A DNA stretch of 64,000 bases from Gonium pectorale (taxonomy: Eukaryota > Chlorophyta > Chlorophyceae > Chlamydomonadales > Volvocaceae), in contig LSYV01000029.1 in NCBI GenBank assembly GCA_001584585.1, positions 164,523 through 228,522 on the forward strand. Reading direction: 5' to 3'. Below, in pieces: positions 1 to 10,795 of the stretch (positions within the stretch are counted from its first letter, which is position 1; the number at the start of each line of letters is the position of its first letter). Position numbers and translations under genes: made by a program. Under the pieces are notes generated by a model that had not been told where the DNA came from, searched no databases, and saw only the letters and a list, made by a program, of their open reading frames with translations.

Positions 1-256
1 GTATAAAGACAAGGGGGGTGGCAAAGTGCAGTCGCACCGCAGCTACACAGAAGACACACAGGCAACACCGCGCGACGTACGGCAAAACATGTCTCAGGAG
101 CCCCGTTGGGAGCTCCGCCACAGGCCCCGGCCCAGCTACCGGTACTACGGCTGCATCGGGCTCGGCTGCACCAACGCCTCGCGGTCCCCCCACCAGCCAA
201 TTTATTAGACCACCCGTCGTGCGCACGTTCACAAACAGTTCCCCTGCCGTACGCAC

Positions 257-3200
257 CTTGGTGAGGTTGCAGGTGGGGTCGATTGGGTGCAGCACCCGCA
301 CGGGGTCCTGCCCCCAGACGCGCTCGCAGGCGAGGGCAAGCTCCCGCGGGTAGCCCCAGCAGCCCGCGTCCACAGCCACGACCGTCCCGGGCTCCCACAC
401 CGCCCGGACCAGCAGCCCCAGCGCCCTCCTGAACAGCTCATCTTTGTCAAACGTGAGCCTGGCGGCAGGGAGCCGGGGCGGGGTTGGGGGACAGACGGGA
501 GGGCAGGGGCGGAACACACGGCTAGGGGTTGGAGCGCGGCGTGCGCCGTAACAACAGGCGGCTCATAGCAACAGAGTCGGAGCTCTCTGCAGTGAGCGCC
601 CCCCTGCCGCCCACACCACCTGACCCCGGGCGAGCCCGCGCCGCCTGTCCCGCCACCCGGTCGCCCCACACCCGGCTTTCAGGGACTAGCTTAGTGTCCG
701 ACCACCGACCACCGACCCACGTTTTCCCAAACAGGCCCCCGCGCTCCTCCTCCAGCTCCTGCTGAGCCGCCCACACCAGCACCTCCAGCGCCACGCTAGG
801 TATCCGCTCCGCCCTCGGCCGGTTGCAGCCCAGCTTGTGCCAGGCCTGCGTGCGATGCAGATGCAGATGCAGATGGCGCCGCGGTAGGCGGGAGCCGTCG
901 GAAGCCGCGAGCGGGGGTGCAGGATGGCACGTGCTTCTGCTGAGAGCAAGGGATGAGAGCGGCGATGGTCGCATCCCGCCTGGCGCACCTTACCGTATTC
1001 AAACCGCAGGCCGGGACACAGACTGGAATGCAACCGCCGGCATGCGGCCGCGCGCCGACCCTAAAGCTGAGAGGAAGGGGCGAGCTCTGTGAGGGCGCGT
1101 GTCCGTCTGTTCGCTGGCAGCGCACTCCAGCCCCACCAGGAGCCGAGCGCCATGCAGTTCTTTTCAATCTCGCACCGGGATCCGCACCGGGCGGACGGGT
1201 CCTTTCGCGGTGCCCTTTTACACCCACAGCAGTTGTGGCCGCGCAGGATCCCAGCGCCGTTACAGACCCCACCTGGACCCCTCCATCCCAGGGAGTCAGG
1301 CTGGCGCTGGGATGAGCGGCGGTGCCCGATTCAGGCCCTGGGCCACGTTTGGATCCGGTGCCGGTGGACACGTGAAAGCAGCTGCTCCCACCTTCATCAG
1401 CCGCACCACGCTCTTTATGCACTCAGGCATCGGCCGCACGCACTCGGCGAACGCCTCGCTGACAGCCCGCTCCCGCAGCCGCTCGTAGGTGACCCCTGGG
1501 TCGCCGGCCTCCAGCTGGGCGCAACGCACGCAATATGCGGGCATGGAGAGCGGGCAAAAGCGAGCGTGGTGTCAGGTCGGGTCAGGTTGCTGCAACCAGA
1601 GGGGAATGCAGCACATGGCCGTATCGGCAATGCTGCCCGACGTAAGCCCTGGGGGGGCTACGCCTGCTCGTCGCTGCTACCTAGCCACCGTGCGCTGGAG
1701 CGGCGAACGCTCATTTCTACAAGACGCCCACGGCAGGCGGACCCGGCGCACAGTTGTACAGCGAGGAAGTAGCGCGCTGGTGTGGGATTGATGCTACCGT
1801 ATGGACATACCGGTATCGTCCACGTCGCCGTGCCTGCCGGCAGAGGCAATAGACTACCGGCGGGGCAGGCAGCCTGATGTCACACACGAGGCGTCATTTT
1901 CGCTCGTCATATGCGTTTTCCTTTTCAACCCGAGGCGTCACTTGCCTGCTTGTACAGCGGCCCCATCAGCTTCCGGCGCTGCACCTCCGCAGGTATCTCC
2001 CCAGGCCTGAGGCCTGCGCAGCAGCAGCGGGTTAGGGAGCGACAGTTGGACCTGGAACCCGGGCATCCCGGCTCATCCCGTGATGAGCCTGGTAGGTAAA
2101 CCGGAGGCATCCTATACTTCCACAACAACATAACTGCCTTTCGCGGGTCAGGCGGGGCTGCATCTGTCAAGGGCATAACGCCATGATGAAGCTGGCGACG
2201 TAGCAGCCACTGGCGCCGTGCCTGTGCCCGTGTCCGTGGCCTATGGGCCTTCCCCTGCCAGCCCCTGAGGGCCCCAGCCGCGCGGCTTGCGAGTTGCCGC
2301 GGCGACCGGGCGTGTGCGCAGCGGGGAGCGTGGCTGCAGCACTCGCCACCCAGGGAAACGGCAGGATCTCAGCCTCAACACAGCAATGGGCTGCTGGCTC
2401 CCCTAGGGGTGGTGTAAGCTCCGGGGCATGAGGGACCATGCACTCGCTCCGCTGACTGCCCTCCACACCCCGCCGTACCTGAGGCGAGGTCTGGGAGGAT
2501 CAGCACGTCAGCCTGGACCGTTCCCACCTGCCCCTGCACACGAAGACGTCACCGACCGTGACATCATTACGTTTAACGTTGCGAGATGACTGCCGAATAG
2601 AGTCGCTCCGTACCCCCCCCCCGTGCCCTAAAACCACACGTACTGCAGCACTTTGCGGATAAGTGGTTCTGGCGTCCCATTCACCCAGACACGAATGGGA
2701 CGACACGATCGCACCAAGCAGCTTGGCTTGGCGCGAAGACGAGAAACAACCAAGCACGCCAGGGCCTGCACCGATGACAGCGGCAGGCAGGTCCGTGGCA
2801 ACGTACCCTCAGGACAAAGGCAGGCCACAGCATCAGGGCGAGGTGCGGGCACTCCTTCAGGGCGAAGCGGTAGCCGGGGTTGCCGTTGGGCTCGGCCGCA
2901 TAGCCGTCCAGCTCGTTCAGCCTCCGCACCACCTGCGTCAACCCGTTCCTTACGCTCGCAGCCCACTGCTTCTTCACGAGAACGGGTTTGCGAAGCAGCT
3001 CGGCATGTGGCCACCCCGAGCGGCAGCACGAGTGACAGGCCGTACGCCGTGCAACGCAATATCGTAGCGCTGCATGCAGAAGGGATCGCGTGGCAGGGCA
3101 GTGCGGAGGAGCGAACGTACTTTACGGCACGTACGGCACGCACCTCAGGCAGCACCTGGCGCCGTACCGGACCAAAGCGATTGGTCCAGTCCTCTGGGTA

Positions 3201-4460
3201 CCGCAGGGGCCGGCCCTTAAACTCGCTCACGAAATGCAAGAGGTCTGCGTGTGTCGAGGGGCCAAAGTCAGGCCGCCGCACTCCATCAGCACAGCCAAGC
3301 GCTGCACAACGCCACACAAGCGTCACTCTGCGCAGCCTGTTCTGCTTTCTGCGCCCATTCGTGCGATTCGGGCGATCGCAGCATCAACCAATGCACGAGA
3401 GAGTGCCTTGGAGACGCATTGAGACGCAACCACGGTCGGTTGCGGGTAGCTCGTGGATGGAACACATGGGGCCTCACTGCGTCAACTCATATCGCCCTGC
3501 ATTGCAGCCCTGCTGGCGCGAGCTCATTTGAAACCCGCGCTCACGCCCGGGGCACACCACGCGCCGAACGTACCCACGTCAAAGTTTCCTGTGATGTGCG
3601 TGCCCCGCCCGAAGCTGCCTCCGACCACCTGGCGCGAACCCTGCGCCGCAGCCCGGCGAGGTGGGCAGGAGGGAGCAGCCAAAATGCGACGCACGTTAGC
3701 GCAGCAATAAAGGCGGGGCAGGCAACGCGGCCGGGTCTGGCGGAGCGAGACGCCTGGGAGAGGCGGCCGTCACGTTGCTCCGCCGGCAACCGTGCACCCG
3801 GTACTGAGGCCATCCATTGCGTCGCGAAATGCCGGCCGACCAAACGCCTGCGCCGGCCGCACACAGACCGCTTCCTTCAACGCAAGCGCCGATGGTGTTT
3901 TGCACTCTGCCCAAGTCCGCCGGGCTCACGGGCTTTGCAGACGGCTCCAGGTCCTCCTGGTCTGGTTTCTCTCCTGTCCTGGCGTTCGTCTCCGCTTCTC
4001 ATTTGTTTTCGTTATCCTGCCTTCATGTTATGTGGTCTTTCAGTGCAGGGCTCCTCCTCTCCGTGTGCGTGCCGTCGGTGTTTGTTCTTGGCTGACTTGG
4101 TGCGCTGTACTTAGGGCATGGTTTCTGTGGGTCTCGTCACGGGACGGCTATCTGTCCCTCCTGATGTCTGCGCCCTTCCTCGCCTCTTCTCCAGTAACCT
4201 TTCCACAGAAATCAAGGTCGGGCACCGCGTCCGCGTCGGCGGGCTCCAGTCAACTTTTAACGCCCGGCCCGATTCGATGTTTGACGTGCCCCACGCCCCA
4301 CCAACCCACCCACCTTGAGGGACGGTATGCCCTTGAGTGTTTCGGCCAGGCGGTCTACCGTGGCCTTGGCAAGACGCCGTTCATTGGGATCGGCGCATGC
4401 CAGGTCGACCAGGTAACTGAATGCTAAGCGGTATTGTGCGGGATTTCCCTTTAGCGTGGC
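257..4460 (-). CDS. OAS/CD-NTase-like nucleotidyltransferase (multi-exon, 5' end unresolved)
   Basis: Likely an RNA- or dsRNA-related nucleotidyltransferase of the 2'-5' oligoadenylate synthase / poly(A) polymerase superfamily. The exons I can chain in phase, in order of transcription, are 4460-4314, 3640-3574, 3244-3144, 2932-2807, 2533-2479, 2013-1946, 1514-1392, 845-721 and 458-257, giving about 338 residues. Residues 55-72 read GGSFGRGTHITGNFDVD, across a splice junction: the GGS signature and first two catalytic Asp. The third Asp lies in QADVLILPD (about residue 155). VVRLMK/AWHKLG is the central helix typical of OAS. The C-terminal HPIDPTCNLTK matches the DPxDPTxN motif of OAS. The intron after 1946 is GC-AG. 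I see no start Met in the first exon, so a 5' exon is missing. A seven-codon last exon at 165-145 ending in TAG is possible; otherwise the gene runs off the left edge. The fold is sure; the product and partner are not. Confidence 0.85.
1893..1940 (+). repeat. Dispersed short repeat, copy in an NTase intron
   Basis: The segment centred on CGCTCGTCATATGCGTTTTCC is closely matched on the minus strand at about 33845-33890, in an intron of the coiled-coil gene. It ends just before a GC-AG splice donor. It is probably part of a small non-autonomous transposable element; the full ends are not defined. Confidence 0.5.
2137..2390 (+). repeat. Partial duplicate of the PP2C gene 3' coding region inside an intron
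   Basis: This stretch matches 9925-10178 in the same orientation. The block around 2208-2330 is nearly identical, with only a few substitutions, and the similarity fades at both ends. It lies in the intron between the 2479-2533 and 1946-2013 exons of the nucleotidyltransferase gene, antisense to that gene. The copied reading frame starts MGLPLPAPEGPS and is still open here, but there is no phosphatase domain, so it is an untranslated shred. At 9925-10178 the same DNA encodes part of the low-complexity tail of the phosphatase. Confidence 0.85.
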
Positions 4461-6213
4461 CTGCGGCGACACACAAGTGGCGGGATTGGGTTTCGGTTAG
4501 CCTACCGCACTTTCTGCCTGAGAAATACACAGAGAAATCTGCGAAGAAAGAGGGAGCCCGCCTCTACGGTCATACACATCCGAAGGGGCGTCGTTTCCAG
4601 TAGGGCGGGCGGGTACAAAGCAAGGCAGGTGACGTTCGTCCCGCCTGCGTTGTTAATCCTGGCGCCCCTGGCGGGGACCAAATCTGGACCCAACCGCGGG
4701 CACCAAAGCGGTGCCCGCCAAACCCCTGGCGACCACCGGGGACAGGCAGCTGCGGCTCTCCCTTAATTCACTTGCTGTCAGTTGTTCGGCCACCTGCCAA
4801 TACGCTGATCTCCCCCCTCAGCGCAGAGATGCGCCCTCCCAGCTCAAACACCACAACTGCAATGCGCGCTGACGACTGCACACCAGCCACGTGTCCACGC
4901 CGGATCACCGTTAATTGCGTTTCCCAACGTTTCGGACCGGGCTGAACACGTGGTAGCTGTCACGTTCCAACGGCATGTGCAGGGTGGAAAAGGGAATGGA
5001 CATGACCCCACTGGCACGCTACCCACTGGCACGCTGTCACCTTTGCAGCCTGCTCTATGCGGCTCCAGGACTCTGCCTCGACGATGCTATGTCGCTCCTG
5101 CTTGTAGCGGTGTTGCGCGCAAAGCTTAACGGCCCTCTCGCGCTGTCGGAGCGGTTGCAACTGGCACAATCTTTGATATTCTAGCACACTATGCATTTAT
5201 TACAGCAATCAACAGGCTGGATTACATGGCTTTGGGCTTCTGGCGGGACTTGCGCTTTAGGGCTGTTCACAGAGTTTGCAGATCGGCTCCAGGCTTGGCA
5301 TCATCTAGAGGCAGAAGTAATCCGACTGGCGCAGACCCTGCGCAACGGGCCACGGCACTGCCGTACAGTGTACGGGTGCAGTGGCCATGCAGCAGTGGCC
5401 CATGTGCGACGGGTGCCCAGACACAGGATCTCACAAGGTCAGAACCCCCCGAGCAGAGACGAGCCGTCATGCAGCACATGTTGGGAGACGCTCGAGACGG
5501 CGGAGGGCACGCGGAGACGCGCCACGCATACCGTGGCACGTGCGACATGCTGCCGCCTGTAGCCTCTACCAAAAGCAGGGGAGACCTGACCTCCTCTGAC
5601 CAAAGCGAACTGGAGCAGGTGGCTCTGGTCGCCTGTGGCCAGCCCACAACGCACGGGATGCATTGGGGCGCTCACAGGTCAAGGAAGTTGCCGCAGACTG
5701 TTGAGACAGGTGACAGAAAGTGAAGAAACTGCAGAGAAAGTGGGCTTCAGCCCAGCAGGTTCGCAATTTGCCAAAGCCTTGGGGCGAGGGCAGGGCATGG
5801 ACGAATTTAAAGTAATGGGGTTCGTTTAAGGACCACGAAGGACCATGATTTTGCGCCTGACGCACAAGCATGCGATGGCTACAGCAAGCTGCAGAACGAA
5901 GGGCATCCGCCTCTACTGACATGCACACCGCAGAGTCTGTTAATGCGAGGCAAGGCGGCGACGGAAATAAGCAGGCGGGTCCTCCCATCCCATCCCTCCA
6001 ATCCCTGAGTACCGTAGCCACGTCACTGGGGCGTCGCAGATGCACGGCTTTACTTGTTTTGGTGGGTGGGGGCCCAGACAGCCTGCTTGCAGGCATTATG
6101 ACTTGTGCGCTCTCTTCCGGGGTTGTCTGACGACTCGAGTGTCGCCCCTGGCGCGACGGGAATGATGTACAGCACGGCAAAGTGCCGAATGCTGGCTTTT
6201 TGATGGAGGTGTC
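4461..6213. other. Spacer with repeat fragments, no supported gene
   Basis: No exon chain with coherent phase was found on either strand, although part of it may be the 5' region of the nucleotidyltransferase gene. Around 4540-4590 lies a copy of the dispersed repeat also seen at 33247-33312 and 33957-34026. A segment at 4664-4800 resembles the 3' part of the LINE remnant at 6765-6870 (shared TGGCGGGGACC, then TGTCAGTT and GCCAATA in the same order), so it is probably a second LINE tail. Confidence 0.5.
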
Positions 6214-6888
6214 GTGAGGGTCAGCGACTCCGGGACTTCTCGTACATCTTTGTGTCACCAGCGGCACATGACACGAGAAAGCAGCCGGGTATCCAGATGG
6301 CGAAATATACGCATTGGATGGGGCTACCGTTCATGGATGGGGCCGCCGTCTCCTGGCTGCCACGTACGATGGCACTTCTGCCTATTGCTGCTCATCAAAA
6401 GCTTATGCGTGTCAGAATGTGCTGTTGACCTCTGGCTGCTAATCGAGCAGCGCGTGTGTAGACTGTGCGATACCCGAGAGGTGGAAGACGGGTAGCACGT
6501 GTTGATGAGGTGTCCAGCATATACACCGTGCAGGTATGAGGCTCAGCTCTCTGGTGGCAACATGCGTGAGCTGATGGCCTCTCCGGATCAGGCCAAGCTA
6601 GCCTCCTTGCCCGTAACACTAGAATCCCTTTTGGTCGTTAGCGCATACCTAATGCAGTTCTGGTTTTGGCCACCCTTTGGGCCTCCGGCTCATATGGGTT
6701 TGTTACTTGTAGCGCGCCTGCAACATGTAACATACAACAAAAATGACACGAGGGACGAATTCGCTGGCGGGGACCCAACCTTGGACCCGCACGCCAGACC
6801 CTTGGTTGCCGACGGTCTCCACTTCGTTGCAACTGTCAGTTCACCGGACGACACGCCAATAGATTTGCCGCCCATAGAACAGTCCTAA
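6214..6888 (+). pseudogene. Degenerate C-terminus of a non-LTR retrotransposon (LINE) polyprotein
   Basis: The frame holds RVCRLCDTREVEDG, an in-frame TAG at 6493-6495, then HVLMRCPAYTPCRYEAQ. The Cys-x2-Cys...His...Cys layout with CPxY and a following Arg is the zinc-knuckle-like end of LINE ORF2 proteins, downstream of the reverse transcriptase. The reverse transcriptase and endonuclease domains are not recognisable upstream and the frame carries a stop, so this is a dead, 5'-truncated copy, the usual fate of LINEs. Similarity of the downstream part to 4664-4800 supports a repeat family with a shared 3' end. Confidence 0.6.
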
Positions 6889-7899
6889 AGAGAACACAAC
6901 GCACTTGGGTGTTAGTTGTCGTCTTAAGCTGCGGCATGCGCCCCACTGGCAGCTTCAGTGCCCTACGCACGAAAGAGACGATGGTATTAATAAAGGCGGT
7001 TTCTGCACTTGCAGGCGAGACAGCCAATTGACGTAGGGGAGAATATGCCTACGTGTGCCGCTTCAGCCGCTGAGGGAGTTGTTGCTGCGGCCTGTGTGAC
7101 TGTCTGCTGGTGGAATTTAGTAACCCGACCCGAAGTCATTGCAGTACCTTTGTTCGAGTACTGCCTTAGGATCAGGTGGGTTACCGGTTGGCGGCGGCGA
7201 AGCTCTTGCAAGCTGTTTCAGTGCAAGCAGCGCGGTATTTATATGCTAGATATGTATGTCTTAAGGAATTCCAAAGCCGATGGGACGTCCCTAGCAGCAG
7301 ACGAAAGGTCCCCGTGCAATCACATGTGAAAACGCCTATTATGTACAGAAGACGGCGACGACTGCTTCCATTTGCCATTACATACAAATCGATATGCTGG
7401 CATTGAGGGGTTACGCAATCATTCCCAGACATTGTCTTCTAGTGCTGAATAATTGTATGTGTTGGATGCGCATTGCTTCAGAGACAATGAGGAAAGCTTC
7501 TCCCACGAAACTGAGTGTGGCAAGCAGTATGGCGGTTGTGCCCCCCAGGCGAAATGTTGAAAGAAACCCAAGGATGCATTCTGCTTTGTCATCAGGAGTC
7601 GCTGCTCAGCATGATGGGCTGAAGGCGACAGGGGGGCGACTTGATTTGTAAACCTGAAAGCCAGCAAGCATATCATGAAGCTTGCTGTGAGTGCTTGCCA
7701 AGTCAAAGTCAGTATAAGCCGGTTGAGGCGCGGGTCAGGCACCAGGTACGGCCCTCAACTGCCGCTTTTGCAGATGGTAACAAAACAGTCTCAGCATGCA
7801 AAGCTATGTTCACAGTCATAGCACTAAGAAGTATATTACTTTGCTTCCACCTGAGCAGGACCTTAACTGCTGCATTTTCACATACGCCAGGCATGCGCC
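6889..7899. other. Intergenic, upstream region of the PP2C gene
   Basis: Relatively AT-rich compared with the rest of the window. It contains short ORFs without family features. It probably includes the promoter and 5' leader of the phosphatase gene; I see no firm TATA box that I would fix to it. Confidence 0.4.
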
Positions 7900-10795
7900 A
7901 TGGGGCTCAGCAGAGAACATAGTGTCAAAGCACAGACAGTCGCCAAAGAGTTGGCCAGTGTGTTCGTCTTGCCGCACCCCACACGCCCACTTGAGGATGC
8001 GTACTGCTTGTACACCTCGGCCAGTGGTTCCTTTGTTGGAGTGTTTGATGGACATGGACATGGTCATGAAGACGGCTGCGAGAGGGAGGAGGGGAGAGGA
8101 GCGGTGATAAGCCGCTTCCTGGCCGCGTCGTTATACTTTTACCTGGAAGCTTGCCTGCAATCCACGGCCGACTGCTCCAAAGCGCTCAGCAACGCGTTCC
8201 GGGCGGCGGACTACCACGTCGCTGCGCTCAACTGCCCGAACGTTGGCAGCACAGCCACCGTCGCGCTTCTGCGCGCCAAGGACATCACGATCGCGCACTG
8301 CGGTAAGCTATCAAGCGCGGCGCCTGTGTGGGGAGGTGGGCCTGCCCACCGCCCAACCGCCGACCCTCGAACCCCTCAGGTACCAGGCTGGAACGAAGCT
8401 GCGGTTAGGCCCTTTGTTCAGACTGATTCCAATGAAGTACCGATGTTGAAGGCCGCGATTGATTCTCACGCCCGAAGCCCCAAAACTGCGAACACACTCA
8501 AATTTGTCTGCATCGCAGGCGACTCGCGGGCGCTCCTCCTTCGCCGTGGGCAGGTCATAGCACTGACGGAAGACCACAGGCCATCGCGCGTCGACGAGCG
8601 GGTGGGTCATCAAGAGCACCGCCGTCGTGCCGTTTGCCAAGGCCCAACCCTTGCGAAGCAAAACCCCTTGAACGCCACACCCACGGCCCTCCCCCCGCCT
8701 GGCTCTACGGCCCTTTGAGTAATGGCGCGCGGGAGAGCCTCCGCGAACTTGGCTCTGCCCTGTGCACCACAGAGCTCCGCCGTGTGTTTCGTACCAGGTT
8801 GCCCCGCAGCGTCGAGGGTAACACCCCGGCTGAATATAATATAGCCGTTGCATGGGCGGACCCTGTGGCAGCTCCAGCCCACCTCATTCCCAATGTGGCT
8901 GGTGAGCAAGCCAGCTGCTGACGAGGCTGCGCGTGCTCCGCAAACCTGCTCAGGAGCGAATCATCGCCGCCGGTGGGCAAATCCTGTGGAACGAGGGTGA
9001 GCGCGTGATGGGCGTCCTTGCGACCACCCGCGCATTCGGCGACCTGGACCTGAAGCAGTTTGGCGTCACGGCCGAGCCCGAGGTGAGGAGTGGCTGCTTC
9101 CGCCACGAGCACCTCAACCTGTTGCGCCTCCGCCACCCACGCGGTCGCGAACTGGTTGCCTTCACACGTGCCTCCTCACCCTAGCACGTGACGCCCGCGA
9201 CTCCACAGCGGCTGCGAGAAGCTGCTGTTCCATGCCCGGAGCGCTTTCTTCACCATACACTCCCCAACCCTCCGGCGTCACACGTGGTACGGGCTCACGC
9301 TCCTGTTTTCCGTATTCACAACCACCATTCGCCTGCTGCTGCCCCCCCCCCCCCAATACACACCCACACACGCGCGAGACGAATGCTTCTGGCGCCCGTT
9401 CCCGTCGGTATCCACACCCTTCTTCTCAACCCCTCCCCCCCCCCACACACACAGGTCACCTCGGTGCCCCGCTGCCCGGACGACGAGCTGCTCATCCTGG
9501 CGACCGACGGCGTCTCCAACGTGCTCACCAACGAGGAGGTCGCCGACGTGGCGCGCCGCGTGGTGCGCCGCGCGCAGGAGAAGGGCGCCCCGCGCGCCGC
9601 CGCCATCCGCATGGCCGCCTCCGCCATCGGCCGCTTCAGCCGCGACCGTAACAGCAAGGATGACATCACCGTCATCGTGGTGGACCTCACGCCACCCGCC
9701 GTCCTCACGCCCGACGTCGTCTGTGCACCCGGTGCCCTGACACCCGGCATCTGCACGCCAGCTTCGGCGCCGCTGGCGTCACCAGTGCCGCCGGCGCCGC
9801 TGGTGCCGACGGCATCTTACCAGCAGATCTTCCAGCCGGCGCCGCACCCAGCCCCCCAGCCGGTCCTGCATCCGGCTTGGCAGGAATCGGCGTGGCAGCA
9901 GCAGCCGGCCTGGCAGGGCCCGCTTCACGCGGATCAGGCGGGGCCACAGCTCTCAAGGCCGTCGTCACTGTCGATGCCGCTGGCGACGCAACAGCCACTG
10001 GCGCCGTGCCTGTGCCCGTGTCCGTGGCCTATGGGCCTTCCCCTGCCAGGCCCTGAGGGCCCCGGCCGCGCGGCTTGCGAGTTGCCGCGGCCACCGGGCG
10101 TGTGCGCAGCGGGGAGGCTGGCTGAAGCACCTGCCGCCCATGCAACTGACATGATCTCAGCCTCAATGGCCGTGGAGGCGCAGACTCTGCTACTGCCTGC
10201 ACAAGCCGCAGAGCTTGCGGCAGCGCAGCCGCGACGGCCGACCTGCGATGGGCTTGCAGGGGCTGGGTACGCGCCGTGGGCTGCCGCTGCGCCGGCAGGC
10301 AGTTCGCGGCTGCCGGAGTCGCACTTGCTGCAGCAAGGCGGCGGCGGGTGCACTTCATGCAGCGGTCAGCGCATGGCCCAGGACGCCAAGGCAGCCGAGG
10401 CGGCGCCACTGCTGCATTCGCCGCCAGCGCCGGCCGCGCAGGTGTCTGGTCCCCTGCGAGGCGCTTCGTCGCCGCCGCGTGCGTCGCCACCACCCGGCAG
10501 GTCCTCCATACACCTCCTCGTGGAGAGTGCCTGCCCCGCCAGCCCCACCACAGAGCGGAGCCCCTTCCAGTCACAGCCCAGACCACGGCCTGCCTCGTGT
10601 GGGGAGCCTCGCAGGGCGCTGCCGGCCACTGCCCTGGCGGGACTGGGCCCAGAGGCCGGCCAGCTGGGTGACTGCTCCCCGGCGGCACCCGCCGTTTGCA
10701 CCGTAGTTGAAGGCTGGGCGGCGGCGCTGCTGGTGGCACGGCACAGCACCCGCAGCCTCTCTGAGACGTCCGTGAGCCCGGAACAGCAGACGTAG
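7900..10795 (+). CDS. PP2C-type (PPM family) serine/threonine protein phosphatase
   Basis: Removes phosphate from Ser/Thr residues using two metal ions. Four exons chain in phase: 7900-8302, 8519-8601, 8954-9082 and 9455-10795, encoding about 651 aa. Metal-binding motifs are all visible: LEDAY (Glu32-Asp33), GVFDGHG (49-53), [12 protein letters not shown] (from 135), [11 protein letters not shown] in exon 3, LATDGVSN (Asp223) and [10 protein letters not shown] (274-275). The catalytic domain ends near residue 285. The remaining 365 residues are Pro/Ala/Gln/Ser-rich and without a recognised domain. A short HGHED insertion follows the DGHG motif, where family members usually have a Gly. The start at 7900 puts the first Met about 30 residues before the ED motif. 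The third intron holds C-tracts and CA repeats. Substrate and location cannot be told. Confidence 0.93.
9343..9454 (+). repeat. Simple-sequence tract in PP2C intron 3
   Basis: Runs of C, (CA)n and C/CA mixtures just before the acceptor of the last phosphatase exon. The last tract doubles as the polypyrimidine tract. Confidence 0.7.
9925..10178 (+). repeat. Source copy of the PP2C tail segment duplicated at 2137-2390
   Basis: In-frame coding DNA in the last exon of the phosphatase. It is taken as the parent because here it is part of an intact gene, while the other copy is intronic and antisense to its host. Confidence 0.75.

Noticed and set aside
973..1040. Extra NTase exon reading LRFEYG
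   Set aside because: The exons on both sides join directly in phase (LMK to AWHKLG) and match OAS order, so this lies in an intron.
2069..2092. Short palindrome around GGCTCATC/GATGAGCC
   Set aside because: Eight-bp arms are common in this window and have no positional relation to a gene feature.
2632..2639. CCCTAAAA, a Chlamydomonas-type telomere unit
   Set aside because: A single 8-mer, expected by chance; no array.
2636..2770. Open minus-strand segment IRVWVNGTPEPLIRK as an NTase exon
   Set aside because: It breaks phase with the next exon, whereas the 2479-2533 exon fits phase and supplies the expected catalytic Asp.
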